Virus record (IMG/VR): IMGVR_UViG_3300022701_000122
Span: 1 to 64,000 of that record
Source of the DNA: a virus
Direction: 5' to 3' (one strand)
DNA length: 64,000 bases
The notes beneath the pieces were generated by a model that saw nothing but the letters and a program-made list of their open reading frames with translations, was not told the DNA's origin and did not search any database. The position numbers and the translations under genes are program-made. Below are positions 13,895 to 22,142 of this stretch, piece after piece (position 1 is the first letter of the stretch; each line of letters starts with the position of its first letter).

Positions 13895-14938
13895 ATGACG
13901 ACAGTTAATGTGAATATAAAAGACATTCTGAAAGGATTAAGACCTGGACGCATTCAATCGGTAGGATATATGCAAATTATCCCATTAATTCTTGATGATC
14001 CAAGTCTTCAATTTGGAGATCTCGCTATTCCAACTGATGTATATGTAGGAACGAGGGACTATGGATTTGTTCAATTCACGAACAAATCAGATAAAGTCCA
14101 AATCGTCCCGTTTGGTTCTGCATATATGGAAAAGAGGCAGGGTCAAGATCATGCAATTCCCCACGTTACTTTGGTGAACAAAAAAGAAACGAAAGATGTT
14201 ATGACTGCTTGTTGCATTCAGTCATCTACGGGGGGATATCTTAAAAGCGAACAACATAAGCTTTCGATACTCCCACAATCTCTGTTTGAACCAGCATTAA
14301 ATACCCGTGATATACGAGGATATAATCGATTATGGGAACCAATCGAAAAGTTCAATTCCAAACTTGGGTTAAGAGCAAGAGGGCATCTTGAAGATTACAT
14401 GGACCAATTTGAAGAAGAATTGGATAAATTCGTTGCAGAGTTCGAATTGGTTCACAATCAAATCGGTGCTATTATTCTCGTGGATGGTTCAGTTGTCGGC
14501 ATAGAGCGTTCACCAAATTTTGCATATTTCAAAGCAATTTGGAAACCGTTGATACGTGAAGCATATGGATCATTGGTGTTGGAGTATAGAAAGAAGTTTG
14601 GTGAAACTCCGAAAGCACCCGCCAATCGGAAATCTCTGAATATTCGAAAGATCAATTCTCTTAATGATCTAAAACGAGAATACATTTCTGCATCCAAGTT
14701 TGAAGATGATCAAACGAAAGGGGTTGTTCGTGAATTCATCAAAGACAATTTCACCATGAGCAAAGATGATTCTGTTACTCATGATGGAGAAGAATTCGAA
14801 GTAAGAACAATCGAAAATAAGCAGTTTCGGGGTCAAGCAGTATTCATCAGATCCCGTATTCTCTATACTTCGATATTCACAACGAAAGATTGGCAGAAAG
14901 ATGGGAAGTTTCATGCTTCCAAATCGTTTTCCATATAG
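13895..14938 (+). CDS. ARPP-1-domain-like protein
   Basis: 347 residues. The N-terminal half is beta-rich (SVGYMQIIPLILDDP... VQIVPFGSAYMEKRQ) and the middle has LEDYM.QF...QIGAIILVDGSVVGIE..., then F.AIWKPLIREAYGSL. This order matches the ARPP-1 family as I remember it (QVGAVVAVNGRVVGLD, LWPKLVRSYA). ARPP-1 domains occur in gene groups linked to NAD/ADP-ribose chemistry and stress or conflict; no catalytic activity is established here. Ribosome site GGAGGTG lies before the ATG. It is the last gene of the Ro60 operon and shares Ro60's less AT-rich codon use. Confidence 0.65.
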   Translation: MTTVNVNIKDILKGLRPGRIQSVGYMQIIPLILDDPSLQFGDLAIPTDVYVGTRDYGFVQFTNKSDKVQIVPFGSAYMEKRQGQDHAIPHVTLVNKKETKDVMTACCIQSSTGGYLKSEQHKLSILPQSLFEPALNTRDIRGYNRLWEPIEKFNSKLGLRARGHLEDYMDQFEEELDKFVAEFELVHNQIGAIILVDGSVVGIERSPNFAYFKAIWKPLIREAYGSLVLEYRKKFGETPKAPANRKSLNIRKINSLNDLKREYISASKFEDDQTKGVVREFIKDNFTMSKDDSVTHDGEEFEVRTIENKQFRGQAVFIRSRILYTSIFTTKDWQKDGKFHASKSFSI

Positions 14939-14947
14939 AGGGTAAAA

Positions 14948-14999
14948 ATAATCGGGTCATATGTCTCAATTACGAGATAATGACCCGATTATTTTTTTG
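14948..14999 (+). terminator. Strong terminator ending the Ro60 operon
   Basis: ATAATCGGGTCAT pairs with ATGACCCGATTAT (14948-14992), with an inner TCTC/GAGA, followed by TTTTTTT. It begins 10 bases after the ARPP-1-like stop codon. Confidence 0.88.
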
Positions 15000-15105
15000 T
15001 TGATTTATAAAGGACAGTCCTCTCTACTCTGAGCTTGTAAATATTTTTACTATCTCAAGTTGAGTCTACTGTTCTTCGAACAGATTCATAATTTCATATA
15101 TATAA

Positions 15106-15984
15106 TCAAGTTTGCAAATAAGTTCCACATTCAGAGCAATATTTTGCACCAAGTTTATATATCGTACCACAAGTATTACAATTAAGTTTTGTTTTCTTGG
15201 TAATTGGTTCTTCAACCAATATTTCTTTATCATCAGTATTTACACCAAGATCTCCTTTTAATTTAATCAATATAACTTGTGGTTCTTCTAATTTCCCAAT
15301 ATATCCATATTGTAATTCTTTATTCACCAATGAACCATATGTAGTTATACCATTCTGATTTTGATCAAGTGAATCAGCTACAACAGTACTTTCTGGAAGA
15401 GAATCAAGTACAATATTTCCTTGTAGCGTTCCACTTTTAGTTTGATCTGCCGAGTATGTAGCTTGAACTGAATCGAATCCAACAGATGCATTTGTGGATG
15501 ATATAGGGTCATGATAGAACTGTATATTATCATAATGATAATGATGATGCTCTTCTACAATTTTCTGTGGTTCTACACTGATCTTAATATTGGGATCTTT
15601 TTGTACTATTTCTTTCTTCTCTTCAGCTTCATATGCAAATTCAATTCTAATTATCCCATCATCGATTTTGTCTCCACGATAATCACTTATCTTTTCAGTC
15701 TTTTCTATAAATTTAAATCTATTCTTTACAATGTTTCTTTTTAAGAATCCATCTAAGATAAAGTGATCATTAGGATAAACCAATAAAGAGTTACCATCAA
15801 GAACATCTTCTCCATCAATATTAATTCTTACATTTGCCTTTTTTGTATTTAAATTTTTCAGAAATATCTGATATTCTGAACCAAATGGTAAGAAGACATT
15901 ATGAAGACCATCTTCATTTTTCATTTCTTGTAAAAATCGATTACCACATTTTACTGATGCAACAAATTGAATTGAGTGTACCAT
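15106..15984 (-). CDS. Zinc-ribbon protein of unknown function
   Basis: 292 residues from the ATG at 15984, chosen because AAAGGAG stands before it; an upstream ATG at 16008 has no site. The N-terminal 120 residues look like a beta-rich domain (FVASVKCGNRF, SEYQIFLKNLNTKKANVRI, GEDVLDG), the middle is a low-complexity His/Tyr linker (EEHHHYHYD), and the C-terminus is a zinc ribbon, CNTCG...CSEC. I recall similar domain layouts only as uncharacterised proteins. Read divergently from the SLOG gene. Confidence 0.6.
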   Translation of the reverse strand: MVHSIQFVASVKCGNRFLQEMKNEDGLHNVFLPFGSEYQIFLKNLNTKKANVRINIDGEDVLDGNSLLVYPNDHFILDGFLKRNIVKNRFKFIEKTEKISDYRGDKIDDGIIRIEFAYEAEEKKEIVQKDPNIKISVEPQKIVEEHHHYHYDNIQFYHDPISSTNASVGFDSVQATYSADQTKSGTLQGNIVLDSLPESTVVADSLDQNQNGITTYGSLVNKELQYGYIGKLEEPQVILIKLKGDLGVNTDDKEILVEEPITKKTKLNCNTCGTIYKLGAKYCSECGTYLQT

Positions 15985-16052
15985 AATGTTTCTCCTTTTA
16001 AAGCACAACGTCTAAGTGCTTAATATAATTAAAGACGTTAATGGAGGTTGAT

Positions 16053-16577
16053 ATGAATTGTATGGTTACTGGACATAGAGAACTATATCCATTTAGTTTG
16101 TCCTTAACAAATAAAAAAGATATTTCTATAGAATATAAGATTCTTGAATTGATGATTGAGTGGTGTAAAGATAAGTGTGATAAATATAATGATGTATCTT
16201 TTATAACAGGAATGGCAATTGGAGCAGATCAATTGTTTGCTAATGCTGTTATAAAATTAAAACAAAATGGATATAATTGTGAACTAATAGCTGCTGTTCC
16301 ATTTAAAGGTCAAGAAATAAAATGGTCACATAGACATCAGTTAGAATATTTTTCTATATTAAAACAATGTGATAAAATTGTATATGTCTCTTCTCCAGGA
16401 TATGAACATTATAAGATGGACAAACGAAATAGATGGATGGTTAATAATTCAGATATCGCTCTTGCTGTTTGGAATGGTAAGCGGAATGGTGGAACATTTA
16501 ATTGTATTAAATATATATTAGTATGTAAAAAAGAAATAAATTATTTAGATCTTAATACTATGACAATTGTTACATAA
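16053..16577 (+). CDS. SLOG-fold protein, YpsA/DUF1273-like
   Basis: 174 residues from ATG 16053, where GGAGG sits in front; an upstream ATG at 16041 overlaps that site. Family features: an N-terminal MVTGHRE, then ITGMAIGADQLFANAV (the SLOG nucleotide-binding glycine/acid turn), a long basic segment, YVSSPGY..YKMDKRNRWMVNNSD and AVWNGKRNGGT. YpsA/DUF1273 proteins are related to DprA and lysine decarboxylase-like folds and are thought to bind a nucleotide-derived ligand. Phage role unknown. Confidence 0.78.
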   Translation: MNCMVTGHRELYPFSLSLTNKKDISIEYKILELMIEWCKDKCDKYNDVSFITGMAIGADQLFANAVIKLKQNGYNCELIAAVPFKGQEIKWSHRHQLEYFSILKQCDKIVYVSSPGYEHYKMDKRNRWMVNNSDIALAVWNGKRNGGTFNCIKYILVCKKEINYLDLNTMTIVT

Positions 16578-16663
16578 TTTATTTATTATATATATTAAAT
16601 TCTAAGTAGTATTGTTTATTATATTTTTACACCACCAACCACACCACCAAAAAAGGAGTTAAA

Positions 16664-17719
16664 ATGGAGAGAAGCATGAACAAGAAACAGTTCGAAGAAA
16701 TTTTGGCTGAACTAATTCAATCAAACAAAAAAATAACAAAGCCTGTGATAAATGAAATCGGTATGAATAGGGGGTTTAAGAAATCGGATAACATTTTTGG
16801 TTTTCTTCGACAAGCAGAAATGTCGGGGAAAATTAAAATGATTAAACAAGGTAAAGGCCCTAATCCAAGCGTCTTCATTAGCTCAGAAACTGATGAAGAA
16901 TCAATTTCTTCTGATTCTGAATCTCAACCGAATCTTACATACGAAGAGTTGTTTTTTCGTATATGTAAGACGTATGATATCGAAGATAAATTCGACGTGA
17001 TCGACGTGTTACATAATATTGATGGGTTTAATAACTCAAAACATGTCGGTAACGTCATTTATACCTATCGAAAGAAAGGGATGATTGAAGTTGGAGACAC
17101 CACTCAAAGTGGTAGAGCTTTCAACTATGTGTTAACCGAAGAAGCGATTAAATTCTATAATGAGAAAATGGTTGGGAAGCTTGAAAATAATGGGTTTGAA
17201 AAATTTAAACCCGAACCATCTATTCCAAAAGAGCAAATTGACATCATTTCTGAAGATGATGTCAAAGAATCATCGGAAGAAGATGGGAAATTTATATCGA
17301 ATGAAAATCTCAAGCTTGCTGAACTTATAGGGATTGGACTTCTTGGAAAAGTGGCCCATGCCGAAAAGATGGAAAGCGAACTGATCAAAGTTCGGCAAGA
17401 GTTGAATAGTTTAAAAAGCATTCGTAAAAAGAATGCTGAATATATCGATGAACTTGCTCAGTTAAATACAGTCATCACAAAGTATAGAGATCAAGTTCGT
17501 AGTCTCGAATCTAAACTCGAAGCGTTTGAAAAACTTAAGCCGAAAATAGAAGAGCTTGAGAATAAAGATGCTGAAATCGATATGCTCAATGAGGAAATTG
17601 AGCGGCTGAAGCCATTCGAGCAAAATACAATCGACATGGTGGCATCATTCCGTGCTCTCGAAGAAAAAGGTGTTACAATCGACGAGCACGGGGAAGTTAA
17701 AATAAACTTCAAATTTTAA
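16664..17719 (+). CDS. Winged-helix and coiled-coil protein, codon-optimised
   Basis: 351 residues. Residues 1-70 and 85-170 look like two helical/winged DNA-binding segments (VINEIGMNRGFKKSDNIFGF; VIYTYRKKGMIEVGDTTQSG). Residues about 240-330 are a long coiled coil (ELIKVRQELNSL ... LESKLEAFEKLKPKIEELE). Serine/acidic linkers lie between. Codon use is less AT-biased than the neighbours, as in Ro60 and the capsid gene, pointing to strong expression. A clear AGGAG precedes the start. Possibly an architectural DNA-binding protein; I do not recognise the family. Confidence 0.6.
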   Translation: MERSMNKKQFEEILAELIQSNKKITKPVINEIGMNRGFKKSDNIFGFLRQAEMSGKIKMIKQGKGPNPSVFISSETDEESISSDSESQPNLTYEELFFRICKTYDIEDKFDVIDVLHNIDGFNNSKHVGNVIYTYRKKGMIEVGDTTQSGRAFNYVLTEEAIKFYNEKMVGKLENNGFEKFKPEPSIPKEQIDIISEDDVKESSEEDGKFISNENLKLAELIGIGLLGKVAHAEKMESELIKVRQELNSLKSIRKKNAEYIDELAQLNTVITKYRDQVRSLESKLEAFEKLKPKIEELENKDAEIDMLNEEIERLKPFEQNTIDMVASFRALEEKGVTIDEHGEVKINFKF

Positions 17720-17725
17720 CACAAT

Positions 17726-17759
17726 GTGTGGATGGGTATAATTAAATATCCATCCACAC
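17726..17759 (+). promoter_or_regulatory. Intergenic hairpin before the metallophosphoesterase
   Basis: GTGTGGATGG (17726-17735) pairs perfectly with CCATCCACAC (17750-17759) around an AT loop. It lies between the stop at 17719 and the ribosome site of the next gene (GAAAGGAG), with no T run, so RNA processing, mRNA stabilisation or partial attenuation is more likely than termination. Confidence 0.6.
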
Positions 17760-17773
17760 GAAAGGAGAATCAA

Positions 17774-18289
17774 ATGCGTTTTTTTACAGCAGATCAACAT
17801 TTTGGTCATCAGCATTTAGTAAATATAGGATTAAGAGATTTTCCAACAACTGATAAGATGGATAAGCATATTATAACTTGTCATAATAAAAGAATAATGA
17901 ATAATGATACTGAAGTTTATATGCTTGGTGATTTTTCTTTAAAACCAAAATCACATAGACCATTTTATGAAAGAATAATCAATAAACTGAATGGACGATT
18001 TCATTTAATACTTGGAAATCATGATGTAAAAGACCCACAATTTTATCTTGATCTTGGATTCGAATCAGTACATACATCATTAGATCTTAAATTAATGAAT
18101 GGTTTAAATGTTACATTAATACATGATCCAGCTTATATATACAAATATCCAGTAAAAAATATAAAAACACAATTTTTATGTGGTCATATTCATGATCAAT
18201 TTGTAGCAAATAAAAACTTTTTAAATGTCGGTGTTGATGTATGGGATTACTATCCAGCTTCAGAAGAAGATATATTATCAATGATTTAA
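17774..18289 (+). CDS. Calcineurin-like metallophosphoesterase
   Basis: 171 residues from ATG 17774, with AAAGGAGAATCAA before it; an upstream start at 17726 lies in the hairpin. Metal-binding motifs appear in family order: ADQHFGH (D-x-H), GDFS, LGNHD, and CGHIHDQ, with LIHDPA between. These compact phosphoesterases occur in many phages and bacteria; substrates are usually unknown, and nucleotide or phosphoprotein substrates are both possible. It starts a run of closely spaced small plus-strand genes. Confidence 0.85.
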   Translation: MRFFTADQHFGHQHLVNIGLRDFPTTDKMDKHIITCHNKRIMNNDTEVYMLGDFSLKPKSHRPFYERIINKLNGRFHLILGNHDVKDPQFYLDLGFESVHTSLDLKLMNGLNVTLIHDPAYIYKYPVKNIKTQFLCGHIHDQFVANKNFLNVGVDVWDYYPASEEDILSMI

Positions 18290-18303
18290 AATAGGAGAGT
18301 ATT

Positions 18304-18573
18304 ATGGGATGGAGTCGTGGTGTAAGAAATTTTTGGGTAGATGCTATTGTAGATGGTCGTAAAACAGATGTTGGTTTTGGACCAGTTAGTCATGATGGTG
18401 GATTTCATATGGAGATAAGAATAAAAGAAGAAGGAGATATAAGTGAGAAAAGAATAATAATAGATGGAAATAATCCATATGATGATTTATTAGAATTATC
18501 TATTAGATATAAAGAGTATGGCAGTTCAGTAGAATTATTTAAAATAATAACTAATCGGGATAGAAAAAAATAA
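18304..18573 (+). CDS. Small conserved-looking protein, unknown function
   Basis: 89 residues: a WSRGVRNFWVDAIVDGRKTD start, then a beta-rich GPVSHDGGFHMEIRIKEEG and a basic end. I recall similar short proteins (NFW..V.IDGR.T...GP...GGF) as uncharacterised genes in bacteria and phages. It follows the phosphoesterase by 14 bases with TAGGAGAG as ribosome site. Confidence 0.65.
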   Translation: MGWSRGVRNFWVDAIVDGRKTDVGFGPVSHDGGFHMEIRIKEEGDISEKRIIIDGNNPYDDLLELSIRYKEYGSSVELFKIITNRDRKK

Positions 18574-18603
18574 AAAATTAATTATTTGAAAAGGAGATGA
18601 ATC

Positions 18604-19089
18604 ATGGAAATTGATATGTTTATTGGTGTGATTTTTATTTCTTTATTGGTGTGTTCATTTATTTTTTGTTATATTATTAACAAAAAAATGAAAGAATCAA
18701 ATGAATATGAAACTGAATTTGATATTGAGCCAACTTATGACAATCAATTTGTACCAATTAACGATTCTCTTGCTCGTGCTGCAAATGAGCGTATGAGTGT
18801 AGAATCAGATACAGATAATCTTGAAGAATCTGAGATGTATGATCATGATGATAATGATGATGTGTTTGTAGAAACTGTAGAAGAGTTGGTTGATTGTCTC
18901 GATGATATTATTGAAAATCGTGAAGATAAAAGTATGGAAATAGAAATGGCTATAGATGAGAGTAATGAATTTATGGAAGATGATGAAGAAGAAATGGAAC
19001 CCGATTCTAATCGTAGTCTTGGTGAAGCCATTAAAAATTATATCGAAGAAATTGAAGAGAATGATGATAATGAGGAGGAAGAATTATAA
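18604..19089 (+). CDS. Membrane-anchored highly acidic protein
   Basis: 161 residues. A single N-terminal membrane helix (VIFISLLVCSFIFCYII) is followed by a tail that is nearly all acidic (runs of Asp and Glu, no domain). AAAGGAG precedes the start, and the stop overlaps the start of the next gene. The anchor may place an acidic tail on the cytoplasmic face; function unknown. Confidence 0.6.
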   Translation: MEIDMFIGVIFISLLVCSFIFCYIINKKMKESNEYETEFDIEPTYDNQFVPINDSLARAANERMSVESDTDNLEESEMYDHDDNDDVFVETVEELVDCLDDIIENREDKSMEIEMAIDESNEFMEDDEEEMEPDSNRSLGEAIKNYIEEIEENDDNEEEEL

Positions 19090-19406
19090 TGAGAGAATTT
19101 AAAGTATATCATGCTACAGATAGTCGGATAATGATTGGAGAATTTGAAGATATAAAAAAATTTAATCCAGATGATTACGAACATGTTGCCACATTAGAAC
19201 TCTCTGATAAATTATCTTCACCATATACATTTACTAAAATATTTGCAGATACTAATCATATTGAACAAGAATGGTGGAAGAACAGATCAATTAAATGGTA
19301 TAAAGAATCGAGATCTACATCATGTGGTGATGTAATTTATGACCAAAATATGGATGAATATTTTATATGTTGCAGTATTGGATGGAGAAAACTTAATAAG
19401 GAGTAG
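19089..19406 (+). CDS. Hypothetical protein, 105 residues
   Basis: A soluble mixed alpha/beta protein (MREFKVYHATDSRIM, WWKNRSIKWYKESRSTS, a final CCSIGWRKL) with no recognised domain. It is translationally coupled to the preceding gene (ATAATGA overlap, with GAGGAGG upstream) and lies 6 bases before the next. Confidence 0.6.
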   Translation: MREFKVYHATDSRIMIGEFEDIKKFNPDDYEHVATLELSDKLSSPYTFTKIFADTNHIEQEWWKNRSIKWYKESRSTSCGDVIYDQNMDEYFICCSIGWRKLNKE

Positions 19407-19412
19407 ATAATT

Positions 19413-20030
19413 ATGAATCATATTATGTATAATGTCATTGGATTATTATTGATGATCGGAATAATTGCATCGGTTTATAATGCCTCCTTAATGGTGTATT
19501 ATATATACGATAATATTAGATCAAGAAAATATATAATGTTAACATATGTATGTGTATTATTTACAATTGGGATATTTATAATTATATTTCTGTTTGGTTC
19601 TAATAATTATAAACTATTTTTCAATTATTTAATTGGATCTATTGGATTTTGTATAGTTATGGTATTTTTAGTTTATGTTAGTATAAAGCATAAAAGTAAA
19701 GATAGAGTTCATGCTGTATGCAATAAATGCGGAAAACCATTACATGAAATAATAAACTCATATAAATTGAATGTTGTCAGAATTATTAATTTAAGATCTG
19801 GAAAAGTAAATAGATTGCATTTCTTAGAATCTTCTGATATGTCATTTTCATGTAATGTATGTGGAAAAGATATACCATATGATTATAATCGTCGATTTGA
19901 TAGATATACTGTTCAATTGTCTACAAGATCTTCAAAGACTGAATTTGTGATTAGTAGCGATATAAGCAGTAATCTTGAATTGAGATATGAGGAGAAGACA
20001 AGATATGATAAGTCAGATGATTATAAATAG
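19413..20030 (+). CDS. Three-helix membrane protein with zinc ribbon
   Basis: 205 residues: three hydrophobic segments in residues 1-95 (IGLLLMIGIIASVYNASLM; IMLTYVCVLFTIGIFIIIF; LIGSIGFCIVMVFLVYVS), then a cytoplasmic zinc ribbon, CNKCGKPLHEI ... CNVCGKDIPYD. Its end overlaps the next membrane gene. No family is recognised. The run 18604-20929 encodes several such small membrane proteins, perhaps a superinfection-exclusion or membrane-remodelling set (inference). Confidence 0.6.
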   Translation: MNHIMYNVIGLLLMIGIIASVYNASLMVYYIYDNIRSRKYIMLTYVCVLFTIGIFIIIFLFGSNNYKLFFNYLIGSIGFCIVMVFLVYVSIKHKSKDRVHAVCNKCGKPLHEIINSYKLNVVRIINLRSGKVNRLHFLESSDMSFSCNVCGKDIPYDYNRRFDRYTVQLSTRSSKTEFVISSDISSNLELRYEEKTRYDKSDDYK

Positions 20031-20478
20031 TGTTTATATGATTATTTATGGAATGATAATGGCAATGCTTGCTATGCAATATCTATATCGTAAAGAATTC
20101 AAGATGATTATATTGTGCTTATTGATAATTTCATCAATAATTATTCCAAATTTTCTGAGATTTCTTGATGTTCCTTCAATCTATGTTACTTGTGGTATAT
20201 TTATGATGCCTTTGTTTGTGATATTGTTTTCTCTAATAGATCGTAGAAAAGCAAATATTATAAAAAATATGAGAAGATGTGTTAGCTGCAATAGTTTATT
20301 TGACAAAGATAATAAACTATTATATTGTCTATTTAGTGCAGATATGACTATTACGTATTTTGATGGAAAAACTTATAAATATAAGTATAAAGGAAATAAT
20401 GATGAGAATATATATATAAATGTCAACATTGTAAGCATATATATGTATACGAATCATATATTGATAGTAAAGGGGTGA
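20005..20478 (+). CDS. Small membrane protein
   Basis: 157 residues if started at ATG 20005, which has GAGGAGA upstream; another ATG at 19987 is possible. Three hydrophobic segments (YMIIYGMIMAMLAMQYLY; MIILCLLIISSIIIPNFL; VTCGIFMMPLFVILFSLI) precede a C-terminal soluble part with CVSC. It overlaps the preceding gene by 26 bases. Unknown function. Confidence 0.55.
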   Translation: MISQMIINSVYMIIYGMIMAMLAMQYLYRKEFKMIILCLLIISSIIIPNFLRFLDVPSIYVTCGIFMMPLFVILFSLIDRRKANIIKNMRRCVSCNSLFDKDNKLLYCLFSADMTITYFDGKTYKYKYKGNNDENIYINVNIVSIYMYTNHILIVKG

Positions 20479-20663
20479 TATATCATAAAATAGTATTGCC
20501 AAAAGTGAGAATGTATATTAATTCAAAAACTGGAGATATTGCATTAACCATACCAATAGAAAAATATAAGGAGAAATTATCAATATGGTTATCGCTATGG
20601 AAATACTTAAAGCGTTATTTATCATTTCAATTTTTCAAGCGATTACGGTCTTCAGATCGTTAA
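20475..20663 (+). CDS. Possible small gene overlapping its neighbours
   Basis: 62 codons from a GTG that overlaps the previous stop (GTGA). It has only a weak site (AAAGGG immediately upstream) and overlaps the next gene by 79 bases in another frame. The product is basic with no domain. It could be a real coupled gene or a spurious frame. Confidence 0.35.
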   Translation: MIYHKIVLPKVRMYINSKTGDIALTIPIEKYKEKLSIWLSLWKYLKRYLSFQFFKRLRSSDR

Positions 20664-20929
20664 AATGGGGAATTCGGTTGAAAAAAGTATTTAAAATATC
20701 TATTGATAAATTCATAGATATTTCAAATAGATTTCATACTCATTTGTTCTTGTATATCATATCTCTTATGCTTGTCAGACCAATGTTTATAACTATAGCT
20801 GTATGTGTTGGAGTTATATTATTTAATGAATTAATTGCTATGTTTATAATTGATAGACGATATGATATAGATGAAGAACAAATTAAGCATTATAAAAGAA
20901 TACTTAACGGTAAATCATATCGATTCTAA
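20585..20929 (+). CDS. Small membrane protein, last of the cluster
   Basis: 114 residues with an AAGGAG site. Two hydrophobic regions (ILKALFIISIFQAITVF; LFLYIISLMLVRPMFITIAVCVGVILF) and a charged C-terminus. Ends 3 bases before a strong bidirectional terminator. Unknown function. Confidence 0.55.
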   Translation: MVIAMEILKALFIISIFQAITVFRSLKWGIRLKKVFKISIDKFIDISNRFHTHLFLYIISLMLVRPMFITIAVCVGVILFNELIAMFIIDRRYDIDEEQIKHYKRILNGKSYRF

Positions 20930-20931
20930 CA

Positions 20932-20973
20932 AAAAAACTGGGGGATATTATCCGTATATCCCCCGGTTTTAAA
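20932..20973. terminator. Bidirectional terminator
   Basis: AAAAC-GGGGGATAT type stem: the A run and CTGGGGGATAT pair with ATATCCCCCGG and a T run, around a 7-nt loop. It separates the plus-strand membrane cluster from the minus-strand gene ending at 20980; A and T runs on both sides suit both directions. Confidence 0.85.
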
Positions 20974-20979
20974 TCGACT

Positions 20980-21354
20980 TTATTCAAGTGATAGAATTAA
21001 TATAAATGACCCTTTCAATATGTCAATTCTATCACTATATACTACAATATGAAACTCTTGATTTTTTATGGGAACAGTTGCTTGATCATCTGTTTTATGA
21101 ATGAAGGTGACTTCTTCTGTTCCCAATGATTCGAATAACATTTTTTGTGTTGTTTTTTTACCAATAATAGCGATTGTGTGTTTACCATCAATTGTCTGAA
21201 ATACAGTATCGCTTATAGATCGTGATTCTTTATTCCAAACAATTGCGTATGTACCACCAAATGCAAATTTGCACATAAGCATTATAGTGATAAAAATTAA
21301 TAATGATACACACATTTTTGCGGCACACATTTGACGATTAAAATCATCATTCAT
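20980..21354 (-). CDS. Membrane-anchored or secreted protein
   Basis: 124 residues from the ATG at 21354, nine bases after GGAG; an ATG at 21369 overlaps that site. An N-terminal hydrophobic segment (MCVSLLIFITIMLMCKFAFG) could be an anchor or signal, followed by a beta-rich extracytoplasmic domain. No family recognised. Head of a run of small minus-strand genes after 22795. Confidence 0.6.
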   Translation of the reverse strand: MNDDFNRQMCAAKMCVSLLIFITIMLMCKFAFGGTYAIVWNKESRSISDTVFQTIDGKHTIAIIGKKTTQKMLFESLGTEEVTFIHKTDDQATVPIKNQEFHIVVYSDRIDILKGSFILILSLE

Positions 21355-21377
21355 AATGCATTTCTCCATTTTGATTA

Positions 21378-21584
21378 TTAAGGTTTACCTTCATAATGCT
21401 CGCCATACAATTTATTGCATAAAACTAATGATTCGGAAGAATTTTTTTCAACACCATTTACTCCACCAAATAGTTTACACATTCCTACTTTTTTAACTTC
21501 ACTGAATTTATAAAATGAACATTTTTCCCAACCAGTACCATTGTAACAATGACCCATTGTTTTTATAATTCTTGGTTCAGTCAT
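21378..21584 (-). CDS. Small cysteine-containing protein
   Basis: 68 residues from ATG 21584, with GGGAGAG upstream and overlapping the preceding stop. Contains four cysteines (HCYNGTGWEKC, MCKLF, LCNKLY), possibly a small metal-binding or disulfide domain. Unknown function. Confidence 0.55.
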   Translation of the reverse strand: MTEPRIIKTMGHCYNGTGWEKCSFYKFSEVKKVGMCKLFGGVNGVEKNSSESLVLCNKLYGEHYEGKP

Positions 21585-22141
21585 CTTAAACTCTCCCACT
21601 CGTTTTCTAAATAATGTTTTATTAATTGAGCATGAGATAATGGTTCTTTGTGATTAGTTAGACTTGCATTAACTGAAAAATCGAGAAGTATCACTGGTGT
21701 ATTAAATACAATATCTTTTAACATTTTTATTTCTTCAGATAAATAATGTTCAAGCTTATATCTATATGATGGAAGATATATAAGTTTTCTTGCTAAATAT
21801 AAATTGAGTAACGATTGTGTATCATTTCGAAAATGACCAAGAGGTATACCCTTCCTCTTTAAATTTTTCATATTAGATATTTTGAATTTGCTTTCATCTA
21901 CACCATCGTCTTTGAATACTTTTAATCCCTGCCATACTCCCTCTACTGTTTTTGAGAATTTTCCAGGCCAGAATGGAACAGGAATTGGGCCATCATCCGG
22001 ATAAAATGGAGAAAATTTTATAAATGGATGATGTGTATTTGATGTTACATCTATTATTTTATATCTTTCAGATAATGAAGCATCAATCGTTCCAAACTTC
22101 TTCATAATTCTAATCTTATTAATTATTTTAATTCCACTCAT
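21581..22141 (-). CDS. DUF6939-like conserved protein
   Basis: 186 residues. The segment order IIDVTSNTHHPFIKFSPFYP, IPVPF, KTVEGVWQGLKVF, LGHF, LARKLIYLPSYRYKLE, and a final EPLSHAQLIKHYL matches, from memory, a conserved bacterial/phage family of unknown function (DUF6939). The conserved W, H and polar residues suggest an enzyme, but none is established. It overlaps the next small gene. Confidence 0.65.
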   Translation of the reverse strand: MSGIKIINKIRIMKKFGTIDASLSERYKIIDVTSNTHHPFIKFSPFYPDDGPIPVPFWPGKFSKTVEGVWQGLKVFKDDGVDESKFKISNMKNLKRKGIPLGHFRNDTQSLLNLYLARKLIYLPSYRYKLEHYLSEEIKMLKDIVFNTPVILLDFSVNASLTNHKEPLSHAQLIKHYLENEWESLR

Positions 22142-22142
22142 A

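Noticed and set aside
15003-15020. AAAGGACAGTCCTCT at about 15010 as another promoter of the GGACAAA family
   Set aside because: The core is a GGAC/GTCC palindrome without the AAAYTNTAAAT part and is not followed by a gene start on the plus strand within a sensible distance.
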